Under the pieces are notes generated by a model. The model saw only the letters and a list, made by a program, of their open reading frames with translations, had not been told where the DNA came from and made no database searches. From Deltaproteobacteria bacterium (GTDB taxonomy: Bacteria > Desulfobacterota_B > Binatia > UBA9968), in assembly GCA_005879255.1 (NCBI GenBank), contig VBKY01000070.1, forward strand, positions 20,247-42,027: a DNA stretch of 21,781 nt, in the 5' to 3' direction. Made by a program: the position numbers and the translations under genes. This document shows positions 1 to 7,611 of the stretch, piece by piece (positions within the stretch are counted from its first letter, which is position 1; every line of letters begins with the position of its first letter).

Positions 1-551
1 AATTCAAGACCATGATGGGCGAGGAGCCCTGGCAGATCGCCTTCGACGACATGAAAGTCCCCGTCGAAAATCTTGTCGGCAAGGAAGGCGAAGGTTTCAA
101 GCTCGCGCAAAAATGGCTCGGTATCGGCCGACTCAAACATGGAGCGCGGGCGTTGGGTGTCGCCGAACGCTGTATCGAAATGGGCGCGCGTTATTCCAAA
201 CAACGAGTGACCTTCGGTAAACCTTTGTCCGAACGTCAAGGCATCACATTCAAATTGGCCGACTCGTACGTCGAGCTGCACGCAGCTCGACTGATGGTTT
301 ACCAGGCCGCTTGGAAGAACGATCAGAAGCAGGACATCCGCAACGAGGCTTACATGGCCAAGCTCTTTGCCGACGAAATGTCATTTCGTGTGGTCGACCG
401 CGTATTGCAAATTCACGGCGGCGTGGGATTGACCTTGGATTTGCCTTTAGCGAAGTGGTTCGTCGATCAGCGCAGCCGCATGATCACCGAAGGCGCCTCG
501 GAAGTCATGCGCATGGTCATCGCTCGGGAAGTGTTAAAGAAATACAATTAG
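1..551 (+). CDS. Acyl-CoA dehydrogenase, C-terminal part (cut by window edge)
   Basis: The reading frame is open from base 3 and runs into the window, so the true start lies outside; about 180 residues are visible. They cover the end of the middle beta domain and the C-terminal four-helix domain of an FAD-dependent acyl-CoA dehydrogenase, which oxidises acyl-CoA to trans-2-enoyl-CoA and passes electrons to ETF. Family signatures include RVTFGKPLSERQG, the QIHGGVGLT stretch and, near the end, ITEGASEVMR. By family analogy the Glu of ITEG (about 20 residues from the C-terminus) is the catalytic base. The gene ends in TAG and is followed by a GGAAC-type inverted repeat and a convergent VOC gene. 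The exact substrate cannot be read from this portion. Confidence 0.93.
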   Translation, partial: FKTMMGEEPWQIAFDDMKVPVENLVGKEGEGFKLAQKWLGIGRLKHGARALGVAERCIEMGARYSKQRVTFGKPLSERQGITFKLADSYVELHAARLMVYQAAWKNDQKQDIRNEAYMAKLFADEMSFRVVDRVLQIHGGVGLTLDLPLAKWFVDQRSRMITEGASEVMRMVIAREVLKKYN

Positions 552-562
552 GCAATCGAAAA

Positions 563-642
563 CAGTTCCAATCGTTCCACGTGATGAAATTCGCGCGAAT
601 TTGTCGGCTGGAACTGCTGGAACGGTTGGAACTCCTGGAACG
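563..642. repeat. GTTCC/GGAAC inverted repeat between convergent genes
   Basis: Bases 563-581 (cagttccaatcgttccacg) are nearly the reverse complement of 617-634, and the right arm continues as a GGAAC-rich series to 642. It can fold into a hairpin between two convergent genes. No U-run follows, so a classical intrinsic terminator is not supported. A shorter copy of the left arm recurs at 13055-13075, so this is an interspersed repeat family. Confidence 0.6.
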
Positions 643-646
643 ACTC

Positions 647-1042
647 TTAGTTCTCTTTTGCGAAAGATAGCTCCCAGCGGTTGCCGTCGGGATCGAAGAC
701 GTTGATCGAGTAATTGACGCCGTCGCGGTGCGCCCGGACTTTTTCGATATTAGCGCCGATTTGCTGCAAGGCCGTAAGCGCCTTGTCTTTTTCCTGCCAG
801 GGAATGTTCAGCGTATGATGCGGGTCGACTTCCCGTGGCTTGATCGACGCGTCGAATAGATGGACCTCGAAGTTTCCGAGGCGCACGTCGACTTCTTTTA
901 CTTGGCCCGCCTTTAACTGTTCTTCCGTCGGCTCGACTTTTTTCACGATCTGGCCGCCGATCACTTTTGTGTAAAACTCAACCGCCTTGTCAAGATCTTT
1001 GGCGCTAGTGGCGAAAGTTCTGATTCCTTTGACATCGAACAT
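647..1042 (-). CDS. VOC-family (glyoxalase/bleomycin-resistance fold) protein
   Basis: A 131-residue protein, the usual size for a single-module vicinal-oxygen-chelate protein: two beta-alpha-beta-beta-beta units, ending in the typical INVFDPDGNRWELSF strand. Such proteins dimerise and often bind a divalent metal for isomerase, dioxygenase or lyase chemistry. H61, H75/H76 and E124 are candidate ligands, but the usual His of the first strand is replaced (IRTFATS), so enzyme activity is uncertain and a binding role is possible. The ATG at 1040-1042 is supported by a strong AAGGAGG Shine-Dalgarno sequence at 1048-1054. It is divergent from the binding-protein gene at 1157. Substrate unknown. Confidence 0.88.
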   Translation of the reverse strand: MFDVKGIRTFATSAKDLDKAVEFYTKVIGGQIVKKVEPTEEQLKAGQVKEVDVRLGNFEVHLFDASIKPREVDPHHTLNIPWQEKDKALTALQQIGANIEKVRAHRDGVNYSINVFDPDGNRWELSFAKEN

Positions 1043-1047
1043 AGCAG

Positions 1048-1054
1048 CCTCCTT
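1048..1054 (-). promoter_or_regulatory. Strong ribosome binding site of the VOC gene
   Basis: The minus strand reads AAGGAGG five bases before the ATG of the VOC gene, nearly the full anti-SD complement. It fixes the start at 1042. Confidence 0.75.
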
Positions 1055-1069
1055 GAGGGGAATTGTTAC

Positions 1070-1099
1070 TTGACGTTATTGCTACGCTGGGATTATTGT
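1070..1099 (+). promoter_or_regulatory. Candidate sigma70-type promoter for the binding-protein gene at 1157
   Basis: TTGACG (1070-1075) and TATTGT (1094-1099) are separated by 18 bases. This would give a leader of roughly 50 bases before the ATG at 1157. Assigned by motif only. Confidence 0.4.
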
Positions 1100-1156
1100 C
1101 AAGCGACGAATCGACGGATCTTGCACGGCGCGTTTCAATTTGCCGTTGGGAGCGCA

Positions 1157-2110
1157 ATGAAAATCTTAGGTCGTGTGGTTTTGATCCTGGCACTTCTTGT
1201 AATTGGAGCTGGCGCGGCTTCGGCCCAAATAAAGAAAGTCAGGCTTTCCATGCCGACCTTCGCGATCACGGAAGTGCCATTCAAGATCGCCCAAGCCAAA
1301 GGCTTTTATCGTGAAGAGGGGTTGGATGTTGAAATGATCCTGATTCGCGGGGCCCTTGGCGTGACGGCGCTGCTCGGCGGCTCGGTGGATTACACCACCG
1401 CGTCGGGATCGATCATTGCCGCTGCGGTTCGAGGAATCGGCGTAAAGCTGGCGTTGATCATCGATGCCAAACCCGCCTTCGAATTGGTATCAGAACCGCA
1501 AGTTCGAGCATACGAGGCTCTAAAGGGTAAGCCGATTGGGATCTCTTCGCGGGGCGGTTCGGTGGATCTTTTGACGCGGCTTATGCTGGAACGGAACGGA
1601 CTCAATCCCGACAAAGACGTTCTGCTGCTGGTTATCGGCACGCAGCAGGAAATGATGATCGCTCTCAAGACCGGAAGAATTGCCGCCGCGCTAATGACGC
1701 CGCCGCGAAACTTGCTGCTCTATCGTGATGGGTTTCACAAGCTTGGCTCGTCGGGAACTTACCTCGCCACCGCTCCCACCGGTGGTATCGGCGTGACCGA
1801 TGAAAAGCTCAGGCAAGACCCCGCTCAGGTGCTCGGGTTCGTCCGCGGCACGCTTAAAGGCATCAGATACTATCGCCAGAACCGCGCCGAATCGGTCAAC
1901 TTTCTTTCGAAAGAGCTCGGCATCAACGAGCCGTCGTTAGCGGCGCAGATCTTCGATTGGCATGCCGGCCAGCTTGCCGAAAATGGCATGGCTGATCAGG
2001 CTTGGATGCGCGGCGCCATCGAGTTTACTAAGAAAAGCTTGGGGGTGACGAAGGATATCTCCACCGAACAGGTTTTTAATTTCAGCTTTGTCGAACGGGC
2101 TTTGCGCTGA
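1157..2110 (+). CDS. NMT1/SsuA-like ABC transporter substrate-binding protein
   Basis: A 317-residue exported protein of the NMT1/THI5-like or SsuA/TauA-type periplasmic binding family (type II fold). An N-terminal signal peptide (MKILGRVVLILALLVIGAG, cleavage after ASA before Q) is followed by the family opening with KIAQAKGFYREEGLDVEM and later the LKGKPIGISSRGG and TGRIAAALMTPP segments of the ligand cleft. I chose the ATG at 1157, not one at 1070, because the signal peptide starts there, GGGAG lies four bases upstream, and the extra residues are not signal-like. Family ligands include sulfonates, nitrate, pyrimidine precursors and aromatic acids; this ligand is unknown. No permease or ATPase gene is adjacent. 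The gene ends with TGA, showing that TGA acts as stop here. Confidence 0.88.
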   Translation: MKILGRVVLILALLVIGAGAASAQIKKVRLSMPTFAITEVPFKIAQAKGFYREEGLDVEMILIRGALGVTALLGGSVDYTTASGSIIAAAVRGIGVKLALIIDAKPAFELVSEPQVRAYEALKGKPIGISSRGGSVDLLTRLMLERNGLNPDKDVLLLVIGTQQEMMIALKTGRIAAALMTPPRNLLLYRDGFHKLGSSGTYLATAPTGGIGVTDEKLRQDPAQVLGFVRGTLKGIRYYRQNRAESVNFLSKELGINEPSLAAQIFDWHAGQLAENGMADQAWMRGAIEFTKKSLGVTKDISTEQVFNFSFVERALR

Positions 2111-2194
2111 TATTTTATGACCGGTGGTTTTGCGGTTTGACACCAGCAAAGTGAAAACCCTGGGGTCGCGTTGATTGATTAAAGGAGGAATTTC

Positions 2195-2941
2195 ATGGCC
2201 AAGCTCCGACATGTCGCCTTCATTGTTAAAGATCCCGACAGACTTTATGAATTCTATCACCATCTTTTCGACGTCGAGAAAGTGCGTCATGGGCCCACCG
2301 GGGCCATACATGTCATCGACGGACTTTTCAATCTCGCATTCTTGAAGCAGAACGTCAGCGATTCGCCGGTCATTAACACGCACCGCGCCGACGGTGAAGA
2401 GATTGACCAAGTACAAGGAATCAATCATTACGGCTTCCTCGTCGATAACGTAGAACAAGCCCTCAGCCAGCTCGACATTTCGTTGCAGCGCGGCGAGACG
2501 CCGCAGAACGGGCGACCGGCGGAGATGCGGTTCATCGATCCGTGGGGAAACAAGGTAGATCTATCAGCCAGGGGATTTTTAGGACGGGAAGAAAAAAAAT
2601 TGCCCGGCGTGCGCCACGTCGTGGTTCAAACCGATGACCCGAACAAAGTCGCCGAGTTCTACAAAGCGAAATTGGACCTGAAAGAGATCGGCAGATTGTC
2701 AGAGGGGACCATCCGGTTGAGCGATGGAGACATAAGCTTAGACCTGACCAAGAAACGACTCATCGACAAGCCTGGAATACAATCTTTCGGAGTCCAGGTG
2801 GAGAACTGGTCTGAAGCCAAGTCTAAATTCAACGAGCTTGGAATCGAACTTCCCGATCCTAAACCTGGAGAGTCTGAAGTCAGGGTCAGCGATCCCGAGG
2901 GAAATCTTTTCTCGGTCTCTCAAAGAGGATGGCAGCTGTAG
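2195..2941 (+). CDS. Two-module VOC protein (extradiol-dioxygenase/glyoxalase-like)
   Basis: A 248-residue protein with two VOC modules: residues 4-127 (opening LRHVAFIVKDPDRLYEFYHH) and 138-245 (opening VRHVVVQTDDPNKVAEFY), each ending in the D-P-x-G-N strand. This architecture is shared with extradiol ring-cleavage dioxygenases, glyoxalases and hydroxyphenylpyruvate dioxygenase relatives. In module 1, H6, H78 and D122 could bind metal, with Asp where Glu is usual. In module 2 only H141 of the set is evident, so one module may be structural. A strong AGGAGG lies upstream of the ATG. It follows the binding-protein gene in the same direction after 84 bases and may be co-transcribed. Substrate unknown. 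Confidence 0.85.
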   Translation: MAKLRHVAFIVKDPDRLYEFYHHLFDVEKVRHGPTGAIHVIDGLFNLAFLKQNVSDSPVINTHRADGEEIDQVQGINHYGFLVDNVEQALSQLDISLQRGETPQNGRPAEMRFIDPWGNKVDLSARGFLGREEKKLPGVRHVVVQTDDPNKVAEFYKAKLDLKEIGRLSEGTIRLSDGDISLDLTKKRLIDKPGIQSFGVQVENWSEAKSKFNELGIELPDPKPGESEVRVSDPEGNLFSVSQRGWQL

Positions 2942-3098
2942 ATCGGAAAAAACGGGACGCGAACCTTTTTCTTGACAGGCGCTTTCTATTGATCGGGTCG
3001 CGAAAAGCCGTGTAACCATTTGCAGGTAGTTTAGATTCTTACGATCGAATCGTTAAACAGAACGAGTTTAAAAAAATTGATCGCGCCAAGCACCCGGC

Positions 3099-3262
3099 GA
3101 AAAAAATCCAAAATCCGAGTCGAAATCCGAAACAAACTCAGAGACAAATAAATCAATTCCAGAAAATCCAAAACACCGGATCCGAGTGAAGCTTGTTTGA
3201 AATCTTGCATGTTTTGGTTATTTGAATTTGTTTCGAATTTCGGATTTCGTGCTTCGAACATT
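3099..3262. repeat. Large imperfect inverted repeat (CGAAATCCGAAA type)
   Basis: The left part carries aaaatccgagtcgaaatccg and the right part, read on the other strand, carries gcacgaaatccgaaattcg. Both arms continue with matching A/C-rich blocks (acaaa, aaataa, ccaaaac), giving a rough palindrome of about 160 bases centred near the ccggatccg at 3177-3185. This kind of sequence often yields spurious small ORF calls in metagenome assemblies. It could fold as a long hairpin between convergent genes. Confidence 0.5.
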
Positions 3263-3278
3263 TTGTTCTTGGCACCTT

Positions 3279-3334
3279 CGTCATTCCCGTGAAAACGGAA
3301 TCTAGGAAGGACGGGTTTGAAACCTGCCCCTACA
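3279..3334. repeat. Fragments of CATTCCCG and GGTTTGAAACCTGCCCC interspersed repeats
   Basis: Bases 3279-3305 read cgtcattcccgtgaaaacgg and on to atctag, a short near-palindrome whose related copy lies at 9862-9894. Directly after it, 3313-3334 reads gggtttgaaacctgccccta, another short palindromic repeat sequence that is frequent between genes in such genomes. Confidence 0.5.
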
Positions 3335-3374
3335 AGGCTGTCGTCCGGGTCTAGCCTGCGCGGATTTCAGGTTC

Positions 3375-4400
3375 CTACTGATCCATGAGCGTCTTCACGC
3401 GCGCCACTACTTCAGGCGTCTGCGCCATGACCTGTTTGGCTAACGCTTCCAGTTCTTCGCCGGTGGAGGGAGTGATGTCGAGGTTTTTTCGTTTCGCTTC
3501 CGTCAACAGGTCCGGATCGTTCATGGTCTTTAGAAATGCGGCGCGCAAAATTCTCATGCGATCCGCAGGTATTCCCGGTGGCGCGACAATCGGACGGCCG
3601 AAATCAGTCGCGGCGAGCACCATCGGCACCAGGCGCCGCTCTGATTCAGGCGTTTTGTGCTCGTCCATTAGCTCGCGAAGAGTAGGCACATCGGCCAATC
3701 GCGGATCGCGCGTTTGGCCGGTTTGCATCAAAATACGCGCAAAACCTTTCTTGCGCCAGGTGTGGTACGGCTCGCGGGAATGATAGGCCTGAATTGTGAA
3801 AGCGCGACAGTGCAGCTCGCCCCGCTCAACGGCCAGATCGATTTCGCCTCCTCCCTGGTAGCCGGCAACGATGGTAAATTTCGTACCGAGCGTCTCTTCC
3901 AATAACTTTGGCATGTAACTGCCCGAGGTGCCGGCTCCGGTGGAACCGCACTTGGGCGGTTCTTTGGCTTTTCGCACGTCGGCCAAGCTTTTATACGGCA
4001 GATCGGCGCGCATGTAGAGAAGGTAATCCGATTTGTCCGAACTGCCGATCCAGGTGAACTTCGCCCAATCGTACCTCACTTCCTTTTGTTTCAAGAGTTG
4101 GTTGAAATAGATCGACGGCTGAATCGCGCCAATCGTCAGCCCGTCGGGCTTAGAAACGTTGTAGAGATAATTGGCTCCGATGATCGATCCCGCGCCGGTC
4201 ATGTTTTGCACGATGAAATTAGGATTACCGGGGATGTGCTTACCCATAAACTGGGCCATGAGCCGCGCGTAAAGATCGTAGGCACTGCCGGCGCTGGCGG
4301 CCGCGATGACGGTAATGGTTTTGCCCTGATAAAAAGGAGTCTGTGCCCACGCGGTTGGGGGCAGCAAAAATAGAGGCAAGAGCCAAGCAAATCTTTTCAA
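3375..4400 (-). CDS. TctC/Bug-family tripartite tricarboxylate transporter substrate-binding protein
   Basis: A 341-residue exported protein with signal peptide MKRFAWLLPLFLLPPTAWA cut before QTPFYQGK. Bug/TctC hallmarks follow: FYQGKTITVIAAASAGSAYD opening, VQNMTGAGSIIGANYLY (loop that binds carboxylates), and the IVAPPGIPADRMRILRAAF C-lobe segment. These periplasmic proteins bind carboxylates and hand them to TctAB permeases, or act as sensors. No tctA or tctB is present here. The first codon is TTG at 4398-4400: the codon just before it is an in-frame TAG, and GGAGG lies seven bases upstream, so no earlier start exists and TTG is well supported. It is divergent from the ThDP enzyme at 4630. 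Confidence 0.92.
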   Translation of the reverse strand: MKRFAWLLPLFLLPPTAWAQTPFYQGKTITVIAAASAGSAYDLYARLMAQFMGKHIPGNPNFIVQNMTGAGSIIGANYLYNVSKPDGLTIGAIQPSIYFNQLLKQKEVRYDWAKFTWIGSSDKSDYLLYMRADLPYKSLADVRKAKEPPKCGSTGAGTSGSYMPKLLEETLGTKFTIVAGYQGGGEIDLAVERGELHCRAFTIQAYHSREPYHTWRKKGFARILMQTGQTRDPRLADVPTLRELMDEHKTPESERRLVPMVLAATDFGRPIVAPPGIPADRMRILRAAFLKTMNDPDLLTEAKRKNLDITPSTGEELEALAKQVMAQTPEVVARVKTLMDQ

Positions 4401-4407
4401 CTAGAAA

Positions 4408-4412
4408 CCTCC
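4408..4412 (-). promoter_or_regulatory. Ribosome binding site that decides a TTG start
   Basis: Minus-strand GGAGG seven bases before the TTG of the TctC-like gene. An in-frame TAG abuts the TTG, so this site fixes the start. Confidence 0.7.
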
Positions 4413-4550
4413 GGAAGGACTCTCCAAATCAAAGCTCAATATCGCTTAACACTCCGCTAAATACTGTGTCAATTGTCGACGGTCGTATTTCTCAAGAGAT
4501 GATCGTGAGCGAAAGTCGATTAGGTCAGCGCCTGTCGCTATCTCGCAACA

Positions 4551-4580
4551 TTGACAGCATCAGCAAACGGGCGTTATAGG
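4551..4580 (+). promoter_or_regulatory. Candidate sigma70-type promoter of the ThDP-enzyme gene
   Basis: A perfect TTGACA (4551-4556), an 18-base spacer, then TATAGG (4575-4580). It would give a leader of about 43 bases before the ATG at 4630. Confidence 0.5.
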
Positions 4581-4629
4581 ACAGATGGAATCAAGTCGAT
4601 AAATTTCTCGTGGAACTGGGGGGAAGATT

Positions 4630-6288
4630 ATGATTGCCGGTCACGCAGTGGCTCAATGTCTTCGCAACGAGGGTGTGCGACATGTCTTCTGTGTGCCGGG
4701 TGAAAGCTATGTCGCAGTTCTCGACGGACTCTACAGCACACCGGAAATTCGACTGATTACCAATCGCCAGGAAGGCGGCGCTTGTTTTATGGCAGAAGGC
4801 TATGCCAAGGCGACGCGCATGCCGGGGGTCTGTCTCGTTACCCGCGGTCCCGGCGCGACCAACGCAAGTATCGCCGTCCATAGCGCAAAATACGATTCCG
4901 TGCCGCTAGTGCTGCTGGTGGGTCAAGTCTCTCGATCGGCGCGCGGCCGGGAAGCGGGACAGGAAATCGACTACACCCATTTTTTCGGCACGATCGCCAA
5001 ATGGGTCATCGAGATTAACGACGCCCGGCAAGTTCCGCGCATCATGGCGCGGGCGTTTCACATCGCGCGCAGCGGCCGGCCCGGGCCGGTCGTCGTGTCG
5101 TTGCCGCGCGACATGCTCGAAGAAGACGCGAAGATTTCCATGATCGATCCGTATCCAATGGTACGATCCGATCCCGATCCTAGATCGATCGAGCAGATAG
5201 TCGAGCGGATTAATGCGGCAAAAAAGCCGGTGTTGATCGCCGGCTCGGGCACGCAATATTCCAACGCGCGGCAGGAGTTGATCGATTTCTCCGAAAAATT
5301 CCAGGTTCCCGTACTCACCTCTTACAAACGCCAGGACGCGTTTCCCAACAGCCATCCGAACTACATCGGCAACCTGGCGAACGCCAACAAACACGCGCGC
5401 AATCTAGTCGCAGACGAAGCGGATCTCGTCCTCGTTATCGGCAGTCGGCTGAACCAGCAAACCACTGCCAGTTTTGCGATTCCCAAACCCGGGCAACCGT
5501 TCATTCAAATTTATCCGGACGAAGAGGCAATCGGCCAGAACTTGCGTCCCGACGTGGGCATCGTTGCCGACGCAAGAACAGCGTTGGCTGCCGCACTCAA
5601 ATTTCAAGGTCCGAGACCGAACGAGAGCCGCGCGGGTTGGATCGCGGAACATCATGCCGCGCAAAAACGCTACGCTACTCCATCCGAGCGTCCGACGAGA
5701 CGCGTGTCGATGGAGCGTGTGATGGCGGATCTCAAGGCGGCGTTGCCGCGGGACGCGATTACGACGACGGACGCGGGCAGCTTCGGCCAGTGGCTCCAGC
5801 GCTATTTGGAATTTGATTACGCAGACTCCTATATCTCACCGAGTCTAGGATGCATGGGGCCGGGCGTTCCATCAGCGGTGGCGGCGAAGCTTGCGAATCC
5901 GGGGCGCTTGGTTGTGGCGCACGCCGGCGACGGCGGATTTCTCATGACCGGCCAGGAAATGGCGACGGCGAAACAGTTTGGCGCCGACATCATTACCATC
6001 GTCTACAACAACGAAGGATACAACTCGATCCGCATGCACCAGGAAGCGCAGTACCCCGGACGCCCCTCCGGCAACGACTTGATAAATCCCGATTTCGCCG
6101 GACTCGGTTCCGCCTACGGCGCGTTGGGCTTGAAAGTGAATCGCGACGAAGAATTCTTGCCGGCTCTCAAGCAGGCAATGAGCGCCAACAGATCGGCGCT
6201 GATCGAGGTGTCGACCGACCTTGAATACGTTACGCCAACGGCGACGCTGACGGAACTCTCCGGTAAGCCGCTGCAGGGCAGTGAATAG
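4630..6288 (+). CDS. Thiamine-diphosphate-dependent enzyme, acetolactate-synthase-like large subunit
   Basis: A 552-residue protein with the three-domain POX/AHAS layout: N-terminal pyrimidine-binding domain (residues 1-165), central Rossmann-like domain (about 190-325), C-terminal diphosphate-binding domain (about 375-530). The catalytic Glu that activates ThDP is E48 in NRQEGGACFMAEGYA. The ThDP/Mg motif is GDG at 433-435 with NN at 460-461. Such enzymes decarboxylate 2-oxoacids and join or release aldehyde units; members include acetolactate synthase, glyoxylate carboligase, sulfoacetaldehyde acetyltransferase, benzoylformate decarboxylase and oxalyl-CoA decarboxylase. I cannot assign one. 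No small regulatory subunit (ilvN) or other branched-chain gene is nearby, so a catabolic role fits better. A G-rich stretch (ggggggaag) precedes the ATG. Confidence 0.92.
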   Translation: MIAGHAVAQCLRNEGVRHVFCVPGESYVAVLDGLYSTPEIRLITNRQEGGACFMAEGYAKATRMPGVCLVTRGPGATNASIAVHSAKYDSVPLVLLVGQVSRSARGREAGQEIDYTHFFGTIAKWVIEINDARQVPRIMARAFHIARSGRPGPVVVSLPRDMLEEDAKISMIDPYPMVRSDPDPRSIEQIVERINAAKKPVLIAGSGTQYSNARQELIDFSEKFQVPVLTSYKRQDAFPNSHPNYIGNLANANKHARNLVADEADLVLVIGSRLNQQTTASFAIPKPGQPFIQIYPDEEAIGQNLRPDVGIVADARTALAAALKFQGPRPNESRAGWIAEHHAAQKRYATPSERPTRRVSMERVMADLKAALPRDAITTTDAGSFGQWLQRYLEFDYADSYISPSLGCMGPGVPSAVAAKLANPGRLVVAHAGDGGFLMTGQEMATAKQFGADIITIVYNNEGYNSIRMHQEAQYPGRPSGNDLINPDFAGLGSAYGALGLKVNRDEEFLPALKQAMSANRSALIEVSTDLEYVTPTATLTELSGKPLQGSE

Positions 6289-6317
6289 ATCGGAGCAATG
6301 AAGGCTCGCGATCGCTG

Positions 6318-7430
6318 CTAAATTGAATAGAAATCCTTCGGATTTTGCACCAGAATTTTATCTACCAAAGCAGCCGATAGATCCTCTCGCGCTTTCATCG
6401 TTTCGACCAGCGCTTTTTCTTCCGCGGGATCATTGTGACCGTAGTCGGAGCCGATCATCAGGTGATCCTCGCCGGTGTATCCTGCCAGGTACGGGATGTC
6501 TTCGTCGGCTTCACAGGCGACGTAGATGCGATAGTCGCGGAACAGATCTTTGCACGACGCATGTTTCCAGCGCGCGTTGGGAAAGGACGGGCGCGGGCGG
6601 GCCGAGCGCTTTAAGTGATGGTACAAGAACGGCACCCAACTCGCGGAGACTTCGAGAAAACCGAATTTCAAACTCGGAAATTTTTCTGGAATCGCACTGG
6701 CCACGAGATCGCGAAAACCGATAATCGGCGGCAAGTGTGAGGCTGCGAACGTTCCATTCAATTCGAGATCGAAGAAGTCCAGCAGATGGCGGCAGCTTTG
6801 TCCGGTGTGGACACAGATCGGCAGGCCGAGCTTTTCGGCTTCTGCATAGATCGGATAAAAGTGAGGATTGTTCAAAGTGAGCGCGCCAACGATCCCGCTG
6901 AAAAATATTCCAACGGCGCCGTTCCGTTTGGCCTCGTGCATCTGTTTGATGGATTGGTCCACGCTGTGCAACGGCAGCACGGCGACCCAACGAAGCCGCG
7001 CGCGCGATTTGCCGAACACCTGCGCCAGATACTGGTTGTAGGCGCCGCATAGCGCGATCTCCAAGTCGACGTCGTTGGTAATGTGAATTAGAAACAACGT
7101 CGGGTAAATCACCTGCACGGCGACTCCAGCGTTGTCCATGTCGGCCAGGCGCGCTTCGACGTCGGTAATTTCACGGCAACCAAGGCTAATGTCGGTCCTT
7201 CCGGCTTCGCGTTTCGACGCGGTCGGCGTGATGATGCGAAAACCGCCTTTGCCGCTGGCTTTTGGAAAAATATTTCCGTCGATAAGCCACAGAACGTTAA
7301 AATCTCGGTAAAGGGTGTCGTCCGGAGCGGCAAGCAGGACAGGCCGGCGCTGATACAAGTCTTTGTCAAACAGCTTCCACATACTCTCCGACTCTGCGAT
7401 GTGCGTGTCGGCATCGATGATTCCAGTCAT
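6318..7430 (-). CDS. Amidohydrolase-2 family metal-dependent hydrolase (copy 1)
   Basis: A 370-residue TIM-barrel protein of the amidohydrolase-2 (ACMSD/resorcylate decarboxylase-like) family. Metal-site candidates are D8 and H10 in the DADTH opening, H208 in ICVHTG and D329 in IGSDYGHND; E260 lies in the FGFLE strand. Members hydrolyse or decarboxylate aromatic and other carboxylates. The ATG at 7428-7430 has GAGGAG 6-7 bases upstream. It converges on the ThDP gene and is divergent from the binding-protein gene at 7612. It shares its overall plan with the other two amidohydrolases here (GIIDAD, VIYPTLFL, D-Y-x-H-x-D-P), so all three are paralogues. Substrate unknown. Confidence 0.9.
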   Translation of the reverse strand: MTGIIDADTHIAESESMWKLFDKDLYQRRPVLLAAPDDTLYRDFNVLWLIDGNIFPKASGKGGFRIITPTASKREAGRTDISLGCREITDVEARLADMDNAGVAVQVIYPTLFLIHITNDVDLEIALCGAYNQYLAQVFGKSRARLRWVAVLPLHSVDQSIKQMHEAKRNGAVGIFFSGIVGALTLNNPHFYPIYAEAEKLGLPICVHTGQSCRHLLDFFDLELNGTFAASHLPPIIGFRDLVASAIPEKFPSLKFGFLEVSASWVPFLYHHLKRSARPRPSFPNARWKHASCKDLFRDYRIYVACEADEDIPYLAGYTGEDHLMIGSDYGHNDPAEEKALVETMKAREDLSAALVDKILVQNPKDFYSI

Positions 7431-7575
7431 AAAGATCTCCTCGAATACAGTCTACGAAATCTATCGAGAACCGATCGCCCGCGTCAAGCGTATCGATTGC
7501 CGCCATCGAGCCCGCAGAAGTCCGAGCGCAGGGACAAGCCACGGAATGAAACGTAGACCGGCATAGCCTCGCGAT

Positions 7576-7604
7576 TTGACAGCTAGGCAGTAGCGGACTA
7601 AAGA
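7576..7604 (+). promoter_or_regulatory. Weak candidate promoter just upstream of the binding-protein gene at 7612
   Basis: Perfect TTGACA (7576-7581), a 17-base spacer and TAAAGA (7599-7604). The -10 lies only seven bases from the ATG, so if used the mRNA would be essentially leaderless. No clear Shine-Dalgarno precedes this ATG, which is at least consistent. Confidence 0.25.
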
Positions 7605-7611
7605 ACCGACA

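Larger units (their letters stand above)
2942..3374. other. Gene-free intergenic region rich in repeats
   Basis: About 430 bases separate the double-VOC gene from the convergent TctC-like gene. A minus-strand open frame at 3031-3261 encodes a low-complexity Phe/Asn/Ser/Leu-rich peptide. Its sequence is explained by an AT-rich inverted repeat, so I do not call it a gene. Fragments of two further repeat types lie at 3279-3305 and 3313-3334. Confidence 0.7.

Noticed and set aside
1070..1156. Upstream ATG extension of the first NMT1-like protein
   Set aside because: It overlaps the candidate promoter and would bury the signal peptide behind 29 non-signal residues.
3031..3261. 76-residue minus-strand ORF
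   Set aside because: Low-complexity translation of an AT-rich inverted repeat; no ribosome site and no family resemblance.
4630..6288. Assignment as the biosynthetic acetolactate synthase ilvB
   Set aside because: No ilvN, ilvC or leu genes nearby and the superfamily has many catabolic members; only the superfamily is supportable.
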